Origin: Pseudodesulfovibrio pelocollis
Lineage (GTDB): Bacteria > Desulfobacterota > Desulfovibrionia > Desulfovibrionales > Desulfovibrionaceae
Direction of reading: 5' to 3'
Assembly (NCBI RefSeq): GCF_030282845.1
Contig: NZ_JASTWE010000026.1
Coordinates: 1-51,046, forward strand
DNA length: 51,046 nucleotides
A program made the position numbers and the translations under genes. The notes under the pieces were generated by a model that had not been told where the DNA came from, did no database searches, and worked only from the letters and a program-made list of their open reading frames with translations. Shown here in pieces: positions 8,695-17,052 of this stretch (positions are counted from its first letter, which is position 1; each line of letters opens with the position of its first letter).

Positions 8695-9145
8695 ACCGTA
8701 TTCCTCATGGATCAGCCGTCTCTTTGTCGTGTCCGTGGCCGGGCTTGCCGTGACCGGCCTGCTCCAGATGCCGCTGGCCGAGCGCTACGCCCTGACCGAG
8801 GTGCCGGGGCTGGCCTGGACCGGGGATTTCTTCCTTGTCCACCGGCTGCACTCCTATTTCGCGGCCCTGCTGCTCTTCACGGCCGGGCTGGCCGCCACCA
8901 ACTGGCTGCGCGCCTGGCGCGACCGGCTGGCGCTGACGCCGCTGGGCGCGGCCCGGGTGGTCATCCTCGGCGGGCTCATGGTCAGCGGCGGCCTGCGAAT
9001 GTACCGCAATCTGCCTTCGGTGACCCTTGAACCGGCCCTGGTGGTGACCATCGAATGGGTGCATCTCGGGTTGGCCGTGGCGCTGGGGGGCGCGGCCCTG
9101 GCGGCCCTGCTGCGCGGCCCCTCGGCCTATGCCCGGCTGCGCTGA
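8684..9145 (+). CDS. Cytochrome b-type membrane anchor subunit
   Basis: 153 residues with four predicted membrane helices (about 7-29, 48-73, 84-104 and 117-143). His53, His56 and His127 lie in or at the ends of helices and could ligate heme b, as in FdnI/cytochrome b561-like anchors. It starts with ATG at 8684, inside the end of the ferredoxin-subunit gene (11-bp overlap), with a perfect AAGGAGG, so the two are translationally coupled and probably form one membrane complex. Followed by an intrinsic terminator, so the operon is only these two genes. Partner and direction of electron flow cannot be told. Confidence 0.8.
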   Translation: MRARPYSSWISRLFVVSVAGLAVTGLLQMPLAERYALTEVPGLAWTGDFFLVHRLHSYFAALLLFTAGLAATNWLRAWRDRLALTPLGAARVVILGGLMVSGGLRMYRNLPSVTLEPALVVTIEWVHLGLAVALGGAALAALLRGPSAYARLR

Positions 9146-9172
9146 TTTTCCGTCACACTCCTTCCTCTGTGT

Positions 9173-9198
9173 GGGGAGCCCGCCAGGGCTCCCCTTTT
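9173..9198 (+). terminator. Intrinsic terminator after the FeS/cytochrome b pair
   Basis: Perfect 8-bp stem GGGGAGCC / GGCTCCCC with a 6-base loop followed by TTTT, 27 bp after the cytochrome b stop codon. Confidence 0.85.
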
Positions 9199-9247
9199 CG
9201 TTGTGTCCTGATGGTGCTATGGTTCGCCAATCATTGCGGAGGAATGC

Positions 9248-9583
9248 ATGAAAACCATAAGCTGGGACGAATTTGAACAGGTGGAGTTGCGGGTGGGGAC
9301 CATCACCAGGGTCGAGCCGTTTCCCGAGGCGCGAACCCCGGCCTACAAGGTGTGGGTGGATTTCGGCCCGGACATCGGCGAGCGCAAGTCGAGCGCCCAG
9401 ATCACCCAGCTGTATGCCCCGGAAGAACTGACGGGTCGCCAGATCGTGGCCGTGGTCAACTTCGCGCCCAAGCAGATCGGCCCCATGCGCTCGGAGTGTC
9501 TGATCACCGGCTTCTACCGCGACGACGGCGTGGTCCTGGCCGTGCCGGACAAGCCCGTGCCAAACGGCCTGAAGCTGGGGTGA
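9248..9583 (+). CDS. CsaA-like tRNA-binding (EMAP/OB-fold) protein
   Basis: 111 residues, the full length of CsaA/YgjH-type stand-alone tRNA-binding domains. Typical features: ELRVGTITRVEPFPEARTPA at residues 13-32, the SSAQITQLY segment, VNFAPKQIGPMRSE and the closing PNGLKLG. CsaA proteins are dimeric RNA-binding proteins described as having chaperone or export-related activity; the role here is not known. GGAGG lies 5 bases before the ATG. Probably monocistronic: a terminator precedes it and a weak GCGGC-TTTG-GCCGC hairpin follows at about 9588-9601. Confidence 0.88.
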   Translation: MKTISWDEFEQVELRVGTITRVEPFPEARTPAYKVWVDFGPDIGERKSSAQITQLYAPEELTGRQIVAVVNFAPKQIGPMRSECLITGFYRDDGVVLAVPDKPVPNGLKLG

Positions 9584-9793
9584 GGGCGGCTTTGGCCGCC
9601 GCAGACGTTTTCCGGCACCCGAGGGCAGTCCCCGGAGGCGATTCCCTTTCACCCCGGGATTTCCAGATCGGTGTGTTTTGTCCTGCCGGGGCGGTCTGTT
9701 GCGTCAATCTGACCGGGTATTTCATGTTATAATCTTGTGCTTCCCCTTGCGTTCGTCATTGTGGCTTTTATGGTGGAAAAGAGGTCTTCCGCC

Positions 9794-11299
9794 ATGAAAA
9801 CACTGCTCGTTTATCCCGCCTATCCAGATACCTTTTGGAGTTTCAAGCACGTCTTGCCCTTTGTCTCGAAAAAGGCGGCCTTTCCGCCCCTGGGCTTGCT
9901 CACGGTGGCCGCCATGCTCCCGGCCGGTTGGGAGAAACGGCTCGTGGACACCAATGTCGCGCCCCTGAGCGAGGCGGATCTGGCCTGGGCGGACATGGTC
10001 ATGGTCAGCGCCATGCTGGTCCAGGCGCCCAGCGCGCGCCAGATCATCGGGCGGGCCAGGGAGGCGGGCAAGCTGGTGGTGGCGGGCGGCCCGGCCTTCG
10101 GCACCGGGCGCGAGACGTTTCCCGGCGTCGATCACTTCATCGTGGGTGAGGCCGAGGAGATCATGCCCGCCTTTGTGGAAGACCTGCAAAACGGGACGGC
10201 CAGGGAAGTGTATCAGTCGGACCGGCGGCCCGATCTGGCGACCACGCCGATTCCCCTCTGGGAGCTGCTGAATTTCAAGGATTACGTGTCCATGTCCGTG
10301 CAATATTCGCGTGGCTGCCCCTTTGACTGCGAGTTCTGCGGCATCATGGCCCTCAACGGCAGGCGGTCGCGGGTCAAGAGCCCGGAGCAGATGCTGCGCG
10401 AGATGCAGAGCCTGTATGACGCGGGCTGGCGCGACACCGTGTTCGTCGTGGACGACAACTTCATCGGCAACGTGGCCCATGTGAAGCGGCTGCTGCCCCG
10501 GCTGGCCCAGTGGCAGCGCGAGCGCGGCTATCCGTACATGCTCATGACCGAGGCGAGCATCAATCTGGCCAATGACCGGGAACTCATGACCATGATGAGC
10601 GAGGCCAACTTCCACAAGGTGTTCATCGGCATCGAGACGCCGTCGGTGGACAGCCTGATCGAGTGCGGCAAGAAGCAGAACGTGGCGATGGATTTCGCCA
10701 GCGCGGTCAGGGAGATTCACCGTCACGGGATGCAGGTCATGGGCGGGTTCATCGTGGGCTTTGACCATGACACGCCGTCCATCTTCGAGCAGCAGATCCG
10801 GTTCATCCAGGAGATCGGCGTGGTCACGGCCATGGTCGGCGTGCTCAACGCCATGCCGCAGACCCGCCTGTGGAGGCGGCTGGAGCAGGAAGGGCGGCTC
10901 TTTGGCGAGGCCAGCGGCGAGAACACCGACGCCTGCCTGAACTTCATCCCGGCCATGGGGCGCAAGGCATTGCTCGACGGGTACAAGCAACTGCTCGGCG
11001 TCATCTATTCCCCACGAAAATACTACAAGCGGATCAACACGTTCCTGCGCGAATACTGCCCCACCGCCCGGCGGCGGACCGATCCTGTCGAGCTGCTGGC
11101 CCTGGTCAAGAGCATGTGGCATGTCGGCGTGGTCTCGCGCGCCCGATTCAACTACTGGAAGCTCATGATCAAGACCATGCTGACCAACCGCAAGGCCTTC
11201 CCGGTGGCTGTGGAACTCGCCATCCTCGGCCTGCACTTCGACCGGGTGGCCAAGCGCGTCATGCACACCGACACGACTTGCGACACCATTACGGTCTGA
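9794..11299 (+). CDS. B12-binding-type radical SAM protein
   Basis: 501 residues. The N-terminal third has the Rossmann-like layout of cobalamin-binding domains (PPLGLLTVAAMLP, DTNVAPL, VVAGGPAFGTG, VGEAEE) but lacks the D-x-H-x-x-G ligand motif, as in BchE-like enzymes. The radical SAM cluster is C175-x3-C179-x2-C182 in YSRGCPFDCEFC. The C-terminal part (after about 370) looks like the DUF4070 extension. Such enzymes methylate or rearrange unreactive carbons of lipids or tetrapyrroles; the substrate is unknown. The gene stands alone. The start is ATG 9794 with AGAGG upstream, giving the usual KTLLVYP beginning; an upstream in-frame ATG at 9737 would add a hydrophobic stretch. Confidence 0.88.
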   Translation: MKTLLVYPAYPDTFWSFKHVLPFVSKKAAFPPLGLLTVAAMLPAGWEKRLVDTNVAPLSEADLAWADMVMVSAMLVQAPSARQIIGRAREAGKLVVAGGPAFGTGRETFPGVDHFIVGEAEEIMPAFVEDLQNGTAREVYQSDRRPDLATTPIPLWELLNFKDYVSMSVQYSRGCPFDCEFCGIMALNGRRSRVKSPEQMLREMQSLYDAGWRDTVFVVDDNFIGNVAHVKRLLPRLAQWQRERGYPYMLMTEASINLANDRELMTMMSEANFHKVFIGIETPSVDSLIECGKKQNVAMDFASAVREIHRHGMQVMGGFIVGFDHDTPSIFEQQIRFIQEIGVVTAMVGVLNAMPQTRLWRRLEQEGRLFGEASGENTDACLNFIPAMGRKALLDGYKQLLGVIYSPRKYYKRINTFLREYCPTARRRTDPVELLALVKSMWHVGVVSRARFNYWKLMIKTMLTNRKAFPVAVELAILGLHFDRVAKRVMHTDTTCDTITV

Positions 11300-11329
11300 G
11301 GGGGATGAGACCGGATCAAAGGACACAGG

Positions 11330-11356
11330 AAAGGCTGCTCGCGGGAGCGGCCTTTT
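11330..11356. terminator. Bidirectional hairpin between convergent genes
   Basis: AAAGGCTGCTC-gcgg-GAGCGGCCTTTT, an 11-bp stem with one internal mismatch and A/T tails on both sides. It sits between the radical SAM gene (ends 11299) and the MobA-like gene on the other strand (ends 11377), so it can serve both. Confidence 0.8.
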
Positions 11357-11376
11357 CACTGTCTCTCCAGCCCCGG

Positions 11377-11976
11377 TCAGCCCACCTGCGGCAGCAACCG
11401 GGCCAGGGCGTCCTGGTAGTCCCCGGGGTGATTCAGATCAAGCACGGTGCCCGGGTCGTCGAGGTCCAGGCTGGTCGCTTCGTGCCGGAGCAGCACGGCG
11501 CGCAGGCCGCCCGTGCCGTCGTGGGCCAGGATTTCCGGCAGCAATGACCGGCTGATGAGGGGCGGGTGGCCGCGCTGTCCCCGAAAGCGGGGGCAGAGGA
11601 CGGCGAACTTGGTGCGTCGGTACTCGTCGGCCAGCCGGGCGATGGTATCCGGCCTGACCAGGGGCATGTCCACCGGGAGCAGGAAGAAGGCGGCCGTTTC
11701 GGGGTCCAGGGCGCGCAGGCCGGTCAGCACCGAGGAGAACATGCCCTGCCCGAAGTGCGCGTTGTGGACCGGGGTCGCTCCGGCCCTGGCCGCCTCGGCC
11801 GCCACCGCGTCCCGGTCGTTGCCAGTGACCACGATGATCCGGTCAAGGCCGTTGGCCCGGAACAGGCCGACGCAGTGGGACAGGAGCGTGCCCGGGCCAA
11901 AGGGAAGCAGGGGCTTGCAGCGTCCCATGCGCGAGGAGTGTCCGGCGGCCGGGATGATGGCGGCCAGCATGGTCAT
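11377..11976 (-). CDS. MobA-like NTP transferase (molybdenum cofactor nucleotidyltransferase type)
   Basis: 199 residues. N-terminal nucleotide-binding signature AAIIPAAGHSSRMGRCKPLLPF (split across residues 5-26), then VTGNDRDAV, LLPVDMPLVRP with the metal-binding Asp, and RGQRGHPP. This is the MobA/MocA family, which links CMP or GMP to molybdopterin; next to an XdhC-like gene a MocA-like role in making molybdopterin cytosine dinucleotide for xanthine dehydrogenase-type enzymes is most likely (inference). Its ATG overlaps the stop of the XdhC-like gene in an ATGA arrangement, so the two are translationally coupled. Last gene of the five-gene run. Confidence 0.88.
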   Translation of the reverse strand: MTMLAAIIPAAGHSSRMGRCKPLLPFGPGTLLSHCVGLFRANGLDRIIVVTGNDRDAVAAEAARAGATPVHNAHFGQGMFSSVLTGLRALDPETAAFFLLPVDMPLVRPDTIARLADEYRRTKFAVLCPRFRGQRGHPPLISRSLLPEILAHDGTGGLRAVLLRHEATSLDLDDPGTVLDLNHPGDYQDALARLLPQVG

Positions 11977-12968
11977 GCCGGTGTTCCGGCCAGCCTTGCC
12001 CGGGCGCTGACCAGTTCGGCCCCGATGCTGATGGCGATTTCCTCGGGCGTGCGCGCACCGATGGACAGGCCGATGGGGCAGTGGCAGCGCGCCATGTCGC
12101 CATTGGTGAATCCCTCGGCCAGCAGGCTCGCATAGATCGTGTCCCGCTTGGTCCGGCTGCCGATCATGCCCACATACCCGGCCGGGGTGCGCAGCGCCTG
12201 GGCGAGCACGGTCCTGTCGTGCAGGTGGCCCCGGGTGACGATGACCACAAAGGCGTTTTCGGTGATGTCCAGGTCTTGGCAGCACCCCTCGAAGGAGGGC
12301 AGGACCACGATCCGGTCCGCCTCGGGGAACCGCTGCCCATTGGCGAAGTCCGGCCTGTCGTCGAGGACCACGGTGCGGAATCCGGCCATGGCCCCGATGC
12401 GGGCGGTGAACAGCGACACATGCCCGGCCCCGAAGAGGAAGAGGGGCGGTGCGGGGACAAAGGGTTCCACCAGCCGCATGGCGGAGTCGAGCCGCTCCAG
12501 GACAACGGCCCTGGCGGGCGGTGCGTCCGCGATGCCGTGGTCCACGGCCCGCAGCGTGGCCGCGCCTTCCAGCCGGGTGATCAGGGCTGCGCGGGTGCCG
12601 CTTTGCAGGCTGTGGTCCAGCCGGGCGTAGGCCGTGGCGCAGGAGCCGCCCGGCCCCGCGACCTCCAGCAACACCGAGAGGCCGCCGCCGCAGATCATGT
12701 CCGACTCGGCCGCCAGGGGGCCGGTCATGTCCGCGAAGAAGAGCAGGGCCGCGCCGTCTCCGGCATCGAACAGGGCCATTGCCTCGCGCCGGGCCATGGC
12801 CTCGACGAGGCCGCCGCCCACGGTGCCGATGGTGGTCCCGTCGGTCCGGACGATCATCTTGGCCCCGGGCGGGCGCGGGGTGGACCCGGCGCTTTCGGCC
12901 ACAGTCGCCAGGACCACGGTCTCGCCCTGCGATGTCAACTGACGCACGGAGCGAACAAGGGCTTGCAT
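11973..12968 (-). CDS. XdhC/CoxI family maturation factor
   Basis: 331 residues. XdhC proteins bind molybdenum cofactor and insert it, after sulfuration, into xanthine dehydrogenase or aldehyde oxidoreductase-type enzymes. The N-terminal XdhC/CoxI domain is seen in VLATVAESAGSTPRPPGAKM and GTVGGGLVEA, and the C-terminal Rossmann domain in LFLFGAGHVS, VLDDRPDFAN, VTRGHLHD, YVGMIGSRTK and CPIGLSIGARTPEEIAISI. The ATG at 12968 has GAAGGAA at good spacing; farther upstream the frame is open but low in complexity and overlaps the hydrolase gene. No molybdenum hydroxylase gene is in the window, so the client is encoded elsewhere. Confidence 0.92.
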   Translation of the reverse strand: MQALVRSVRQLTSQGETVVLATVAESAGSTPRPPGAKMIVRTDGTTIGTVGGGLVEAMARREAMALFDAGDGAALLFFADMTGPLAAESDMICGGGLSVLLEVAGPGGSCATAYARLDHSLQSGTRAALITRLEGAATLRAVDHGIADAPPARAVVLERLDSAMRLVEPFVPAPPLFLFGAGHVSLFTARIGAMAGFRTVVLDDRPDFANGQRFPEADRIVVLPSFEGCCQDLDITENAFVVIVTRGHLHDRTVLAQALRTPAGYVGMIGSRTKRDTIYASLLAEGFTNGDMARCHCPIGLSIGARTPEEIAISIGAELVSARARLAGTPA

Positions 12969-12999
12969 GGCGGTTATTCCTTCTGGGCGTGTTTGCGGA

Positions 13000-13572
13000 T
13001 CAAGCCTGCGGGTCAGGATCGCGCCCGGCGTGTCCGGGCTGGAACCGGACCTCATCCGAGGGCATGACCGTGCAGAAGCGGCGGTTAAGCACCGCGTTGT
13101 GGTGGGCGACGATGGTCCGGGCCGGGGCCGCGTCCGTGTCGTAGGTGGAGTGGCCGTCGGCCGCCAGGACGCTCGAATAGCCGTGGGCCAGGGCGCTGCG
13201 CACCGTGGTGTCCACGCAGATTTCCGTCTGGAGGCCGCAGAAGACGAGCCGCTGTGCGCCGAGCCCCTTGAGCGCCTTGTCGAGGCCCGTGTCGAAGAAG
13301 GCGTCATAGGAATATTTCAGGGAGACGGCGTCGCCGGGGTGCGGGGCGATTGCCGGATGAATCCGCCAGTTGTGCGAATCCTTCTCGAACTCGCTGCCCG
13401 CATCGCGGGTGGTGTGCTGGATGTAGACCACCGGCACGCCTGCCGTGCGGGCCGCCTTGATCAGCCCCTTGATGACATCAAGGACTTCTTCCCCCCGGTA
13501 CAACTCGAACCCTGGCGTCTCGAACATGACGTTCTGGACGTCGATGACCACAAGAGCCGTGTTTGCCGACAT
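13000..13572 (-). CDS. Isochorismatase-like cysteine hydrolase
   Basis: 190 residues. The Asp-Lys-Cys catalytic triad of the isochorismatase/nicotinamidase superfamily is visible: Asp in VVIDVQ (residue 11), Lys in SLKYSYDAF (about 84) and Cys in CGLQTEICVDTT (about 117). Substrates in this family range from nicotinamide to carbamoyl compounds and cannot be told here. It lies 17 bp after the MoeA-PBP gene and 31 bp before the XdhC-like gene on the same strand, so it is cotranscribed with molybdenum-cofactor genes; a link such as hydrolysis in a purine or amide pathway is only a guess. Confidence 0.88.
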   Translation of the reverse strand: MSANTALVVIDVQNVMFETPGFELYRGEEVLDVIKGLIKAARTAGVPVVYIQHTTRDAGSEFEKDSHNWRIHPAIAPHPGDAVSLKYSYDAFFDTGLDKALKGLGAQRLVFCGLQTEICVDTTVRSALAHGYSSVLAADGHSTYDTDAAPARTIVAHHNAVLNRRFCTVMPSDEVRFQPGHAGRDPDPQA

Positions 13573-13589
13573 GGATAGTGCTCCTTTGC

Positions 13590-15557
13590 TCAGCCCAGGC
13601 CCATGCCCGGGCGCATGATCTGGCCGGTGAGGGTGGTTTCGTAGCCACCCTGGGCGTTGATGGCGGCCTTGACCGTGTCCTTGCGGATGGTGGCCAGCAG
13701 GGTGACGATGCGTGGGTCTTCCATGTGCGCGGAGGGAATGACCAGATCGTAGCGCTCGTGGGCCAGGGGCACGAAGTCGAGATCGAGGGCCCTGGCCGCT
13801 GCAAAGATGCCCAGGCCGCAGGAGGCCGCGCCCGTGAGCACATTGACGGCCACGGCCATGTGCGTGAACTCCTCGTTGTCGTAGCCGGTCACGTCTGTCG
13901 GAATGATGCCGGCGGTCTTCAGGTGGTGGTCGAGGAGGATGCGCGTGCCCGCCCCGCGCTGGCGGTTGATGAAGCGCACGTCGTCGCGGGCCAGGTCTTC
14001 GACGCCCCGGATGGACAGGGGGTTGCCCTTTGGTACGATAAGCCCCTGGTGGCGGATGGCGAGGTTGACCACGGTGACGTCCAGCCCCTTGAGGTAGCGC
14101 TTGATGAAGGGGAAGTTGAAGTCCGCGCTCTCGGGGTCGAAGAGGTGCGCCCCGGCGAACAGGGCCGAGCCCGCCTTGAGGGCGGTCAGGCCGCCCATGC
14201 TCCCGGCGTGGCTCGAAACCAGCCGCAGGGGCTCGGCCAGACCCATCAGCTCGTTGGCCAGCAGGTCCAGCGTGTTGTCGTGGCTGCCTACATGGACCAG
14301 GACGCGGTCAAGGTCGGCCATGGGCACCAGCAGTTCGGCGGTGACGGATTCGCCCTCGTCCACGCCCTCTGACGCCTCGGGAATGTAGGCCACGGCCTGG
14401 GCCCGGGTCATGGTGGTGATCATGCCCGCCCCACGGGCCAGGGGCGCGGCGACAATGCGCCCGTTTTCGCGCTCGCCGATGCGCCCGGCCGCAAGGCGCA
14501 GGGCCTCGCGCATGCCGGGCTTGGAGGGGGTCTTACGGGCCAGCACCACCTGGGCGGTGGCGCGCTCGGGTGCGGTCGCGCCCATGAGCCAGGAGAGCAC
14601 CGGGGCGAGAATCTTCTCATGGCAGACCACGGCGCTGACCGGATAGCCGGGCGCGCCCACCAGCAGGCGGCCGGGGTGGCCGCTGCGCTCATCGGTGACG
14701 GCCACCAGGGTGGGCTTGCCGGGCATGACCGAGATGCCGTGGACCAGCACCCGGCCCACGGACTCGAACACGCGCCGGGTGTAATCCTTGCTGCCCGCGC
14801 TGGAGCCCGCGCCGACGATGACCGCATGGTTGCCCGCGTTCAGCCCGTCGAGCACGGCCCGGCGCAGGGTTGCCTCGTCGTCCCTTACCGGTGGGGTGAA
14901 ACTCGCGTTCACGCCCCAGGAGGCCGCATAGGCCATGAACACCTGGGAGTTGGATTCGATGACCTGCCCGGCCCGGGGTTCGGGTCTGTCCTTGAAGTCG
15001 AGCACCTCGTCGCCCGTGGGCACGAACACGGCCCGGACCCGCTCGCGCACCTCGACCTCGTAGATGCCCGCTGCGAGCAGGGCGCCGATGTCGCAGGGGG
15101 TGAGTTGGCGGAACTGGGGGATGAGCAGTTCGGTGGCCACGATGTCCTCGCCGATGCGGCGCACATGCTGCCAGGGGAAGGCCGGGGCGTCGATGAGCAC
15201 CGTGTCCTCGTCCTTCTGGACCACGTTCTCGATCATGATCACGGCGTTCATGCCCTCGGGCAGCGGATTACCGGTGTTGACGAAGACGAACTGCGCGCCG
15301 TGGGTCAGGGATGCAGGCCGGTCCTCGCGCGCGGCAAAGGTGGTGTCGGCGCGCACGGCGATGCCGTCCATGGCGGCGGAGTGGAAGGTGGGCGACGAGT
15401 AGCGGGCGAAGATGGGCCCGGCCGTGACCCGCCCGGCCGCCTCGTGGGTGGGCACGGTCTCGACGGCCAGCAGACGCTTGCGGTCCAGCGCCGCCCTGGC
15501 GCGGCCCACGGCCTCTTCCACCGGGATGGTCTCAAGGTATATGTTGCGTTTGGCCAT
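13590..15557 (-). CDS. MoeA-like molybdotransferase fused to a periplasmic-binding-protein-like domain
   Basis: 655 residues. Residues about 1-405 form a MoeA domain, the enzyme that inserts molybdate (or tungstate) into adenylylated molybdopterin: HSAAMDGIAVRA, TGNPLPEGMNAVIMIE, PTGDEV and VMPGKPTLVA/GAPGYPVSA motifs are present. Residues about 415-640 are a second domain like the PBP/LysR substrate-binding fold (LVHVGSHDNTLDLLANEL, FINRQRGAGTRILLD, GYDNEEFTHMAVAVNV, AASCGLGIFAAARAL), lacking any signal peptide, so it is cytoplasmic and could sense oxyanions or pterin. The same fusion occurs in Desulfovibrio and archaea (family knowledge). It lies 36 bp after the M29 peptidase gene. Confidence 0.92.
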   Translation of the reverse strand: MAKRNIYLETIPVEEAVGRARAALDRKRLLAVETVPTHEAAGRVTAGPIFARYSSPTFHSAAMDGIAVRADTTFAAREDRPASLTHGAQFVFVNTGNPLPEGMNAVIMIENVVQKDEDTVLIDAPAFPWQHVRRIGEDIVATELLIPQFRQLTPCDIGALLAAGIYEVEVRERVRAVFVPTGDEVLDFKDRPEPRAGQVIESNSQVFMAYAASWGVNASFTPPVRDDEATLRRAVLDGLNAGNHAVIVGAGSSAGSKDYTRRVFESVGRVLVHGISVMPGKPTLVAVTDERSGHPGRLLVGAPGYPVSAVVCHEKILAPVLSWLMGATAPERATAQVVLARKTPSKPGMREALRLAAGRIGERENGRIVAAPLARGAGMITTMTRAQAVAYIPEASEGVDEGESVTAELLVPMADLDRVLVHVGSHDNTLDLLANELMGLAEPLRLVSSHAGSMGGLTALKAGSALFAGAHLFDPESADFNFPFIKRYLKGLDVTVVNLAIRHQGLIVPKGNPLSIRGVEDLARDDVRFINRQRGAGTRILLDHHLKTAGIIPTDVTGYDNEEFTHMAVAVNVLTGAASCGLGIFAAARALDLDFVPLAHERYDLVIPSAHMEDPRIVTLLATIRKDTVKAAINAQGGYETTLTGQIMRPGMGLG

Positions 15558-15593
15558 GGCTTTCTCCCTGCTTTCGCCGCCCGGGGCGGTTCG

Positions 15594-16793
15594 TCAATAC
15601 TGGAATTCCCCGTCCTTGTAGATGACCAGCTCGCTGCCGTCGGCCAGGGTGGCGGTGACGGTCTTGCGCTCGGTGCTGACCAGGTCCCAGTGCAGGGCGG
15701 AATCGTTGAAGCCCAGTTCGGTCTTCTTGTCCTTGTCCAGGGTGGACTGGTCGCCCGCATAGGTGTCGGCGTAGGACGCGCCCACGGCCACGTGGCAGTT
15801 GCCCTGGTCGCCGCCGAAGTTCTCGTCGAACAGGGTGTTGGCCATGAAGGCGCTGATCTTGGAGAAACGGCGGTCGGTCAGGGAGAATTCGCCCAGCCGG
15901 TTGGCTCCCTCGTCCAGGGTCAACTGCTTGGCCACGAACTCCCCGCCCACCCGGGCCTCGGTCTTGACGGCCACGCCGTTCTCGAAGGTCAGGCGCACGC
16001 CTTCCACATAGTTGCCCGAGCGGTAGGAGGGCTGGTCCGCGTAGTACACGCCCTCGGTGCCGCGCCAGTCGGGCGAGAGGAATATCTCGAAGCTCGGGAT
16101 GTTGTGGCCCGAGACGCCGAGCCAGCGCCGGTCGCGGCCCGGGGTCACGGTCAGGTCCGTGTTCTCGGAGGTGACGCGCAGCCGCGTGATGTCCAGGCCG
16201 TTGAGCCACGCCTTGACCTTTTCGGCCTCGTCGAAGATCTCGGCCCACTTGGCGGACGGGTCCTCGTGGTCGAGGAAGCAGGCGTCCACCACCTGGGCCT
16301 TGAACTCGGCCATGGTCAGCCCGGCCGCCTCGGCCATGGCCTCGGTGGGGTAGAGGCACAGGGTCCAGCCGAAGTCGCCGGACTGCTCGCGACGCTCCAT
16401 GATGTCGCGCATGAATTTGCGGGCCACGGCGGCCAGGCCTATCTTGCTTGGGTCCACATCCTTGAGGTGGGTCAGGGTGGCGGGCGCGATGAGGGAGATG
16501 AGTCCGTTCAAGCTCTCGATCAGCTCCCGATCCCCGGCCGGGACAGCCGTGAGCTGGGCGTCGGCTCCCTTGCCGTAGAAGGACAGGTCCATGCCCGGGG
16601 TCATGTTCTGCCGGGCCACCGGGTTGAGCCCCTTTTCGATGAGCATGTCGAAGACCGCCTCGGCCAGGGGCAGGGCCGGGGCGTCGAAGCGCAGCAGGAT
16701 GGTGTCGCCGGGGGCATAGGGTTTGGTGCGGGCGGTGGTCAGGCCCCACCACAGTGTCTGGGCGTATTTCTTCAATTCTTCTTTGGTGAACAT
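15594..16793 (-). CDS. M29 family (thermophilic-type) metallo-aminopeptidase
   Basis: 399 residues, normal for AmpS/aminopeptidase T, which remove N-terminal amino acids using two metal ions. Conserved pieces are the Glu-containing LTFENGVAV/GGEFVAKQL region, GANRLGEFSLTDRRFSKI, MANTLFDENFGGDQGNCHVAVG with metal-binding His, and the final HWDL with another metal ligand. The ATG at 16793 has AAGGA upstream and gives the typical FTKEELKKYAQ start. It is the first gene of the minus-strand run leading into the MoeA fusion; whether peptidase and cofactor genes are functionally linked is unclear. Confidence 0.92.
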   Translation of the reverse strand: MFTKEELKKYAQTLWWGLTTARTKPYAPGDTILLRFDAPALPLAEAVFDMLIEKGLNPVARQNMTPGMDLSFYGKGADAQLTAVPAGDRELIESLNGLISLIAPATLTHLKDVDPSKIGLAAVARKFMRDIMERREQSGDFGWTLCLYPTEAMAEAAGLTMAEFKAQVVDACFLDHEDPSAKWAEIFDEAEKVKAWLNGLDITRLRVTSENTDLTVTPGRDRRWLGVSGHNIPSFEIFLSPDWRGTEGVYYADQPSYRSGNYVEGVRLTFENGVAVKTEARVGGEFVAKQLTLDEGANRLGEFSLTDRRFSKISAFMANTLFDENFGGDQGNCHVAVGASYADTYAGDQSTLDKDKKTELGFNDSALHWDLVSTERKTVTATLADGSELVIYKDGEFQY

Positions 16794-16913
16794 GAGTGTC
16801 CTTGTCGGTGTTGAGGGTTGTCGTCTGCGGGCACGATAAACGACTCGGCCGCCGGTCACAACACCCGAAAACGCGCCGGGCGGCGGCCGGGTGGTGAAAT
16901 GGGTTTTCATGTC

Positions 16914-16940
16914 TTGACACAGGGCGGGCTTGAATATATC
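16914..16940 (+). promoter_or_regulatory. Promoter of the ferredoxin gene
   Basis: TTGACA at 16914-16919 followed by the AT-rich TATATCTG (16935-16942), giving a -10 of TATATC at 15 bases or TATCTG at 17 bases. About 110 bases of leader precede the ferredoxin ATG. Confidence 0.6.
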
Positions 16941-17052
16941 TGCAACTCGTGCCCGGCCTTTCGGGTCGGAAGCGTGCAATCACCGCTGCGCATCAGGCGC
17001 AGCAAACCAGCCCCGTGAGACGCGGGCATCCCAAATCATTCTGGAGGGAACA

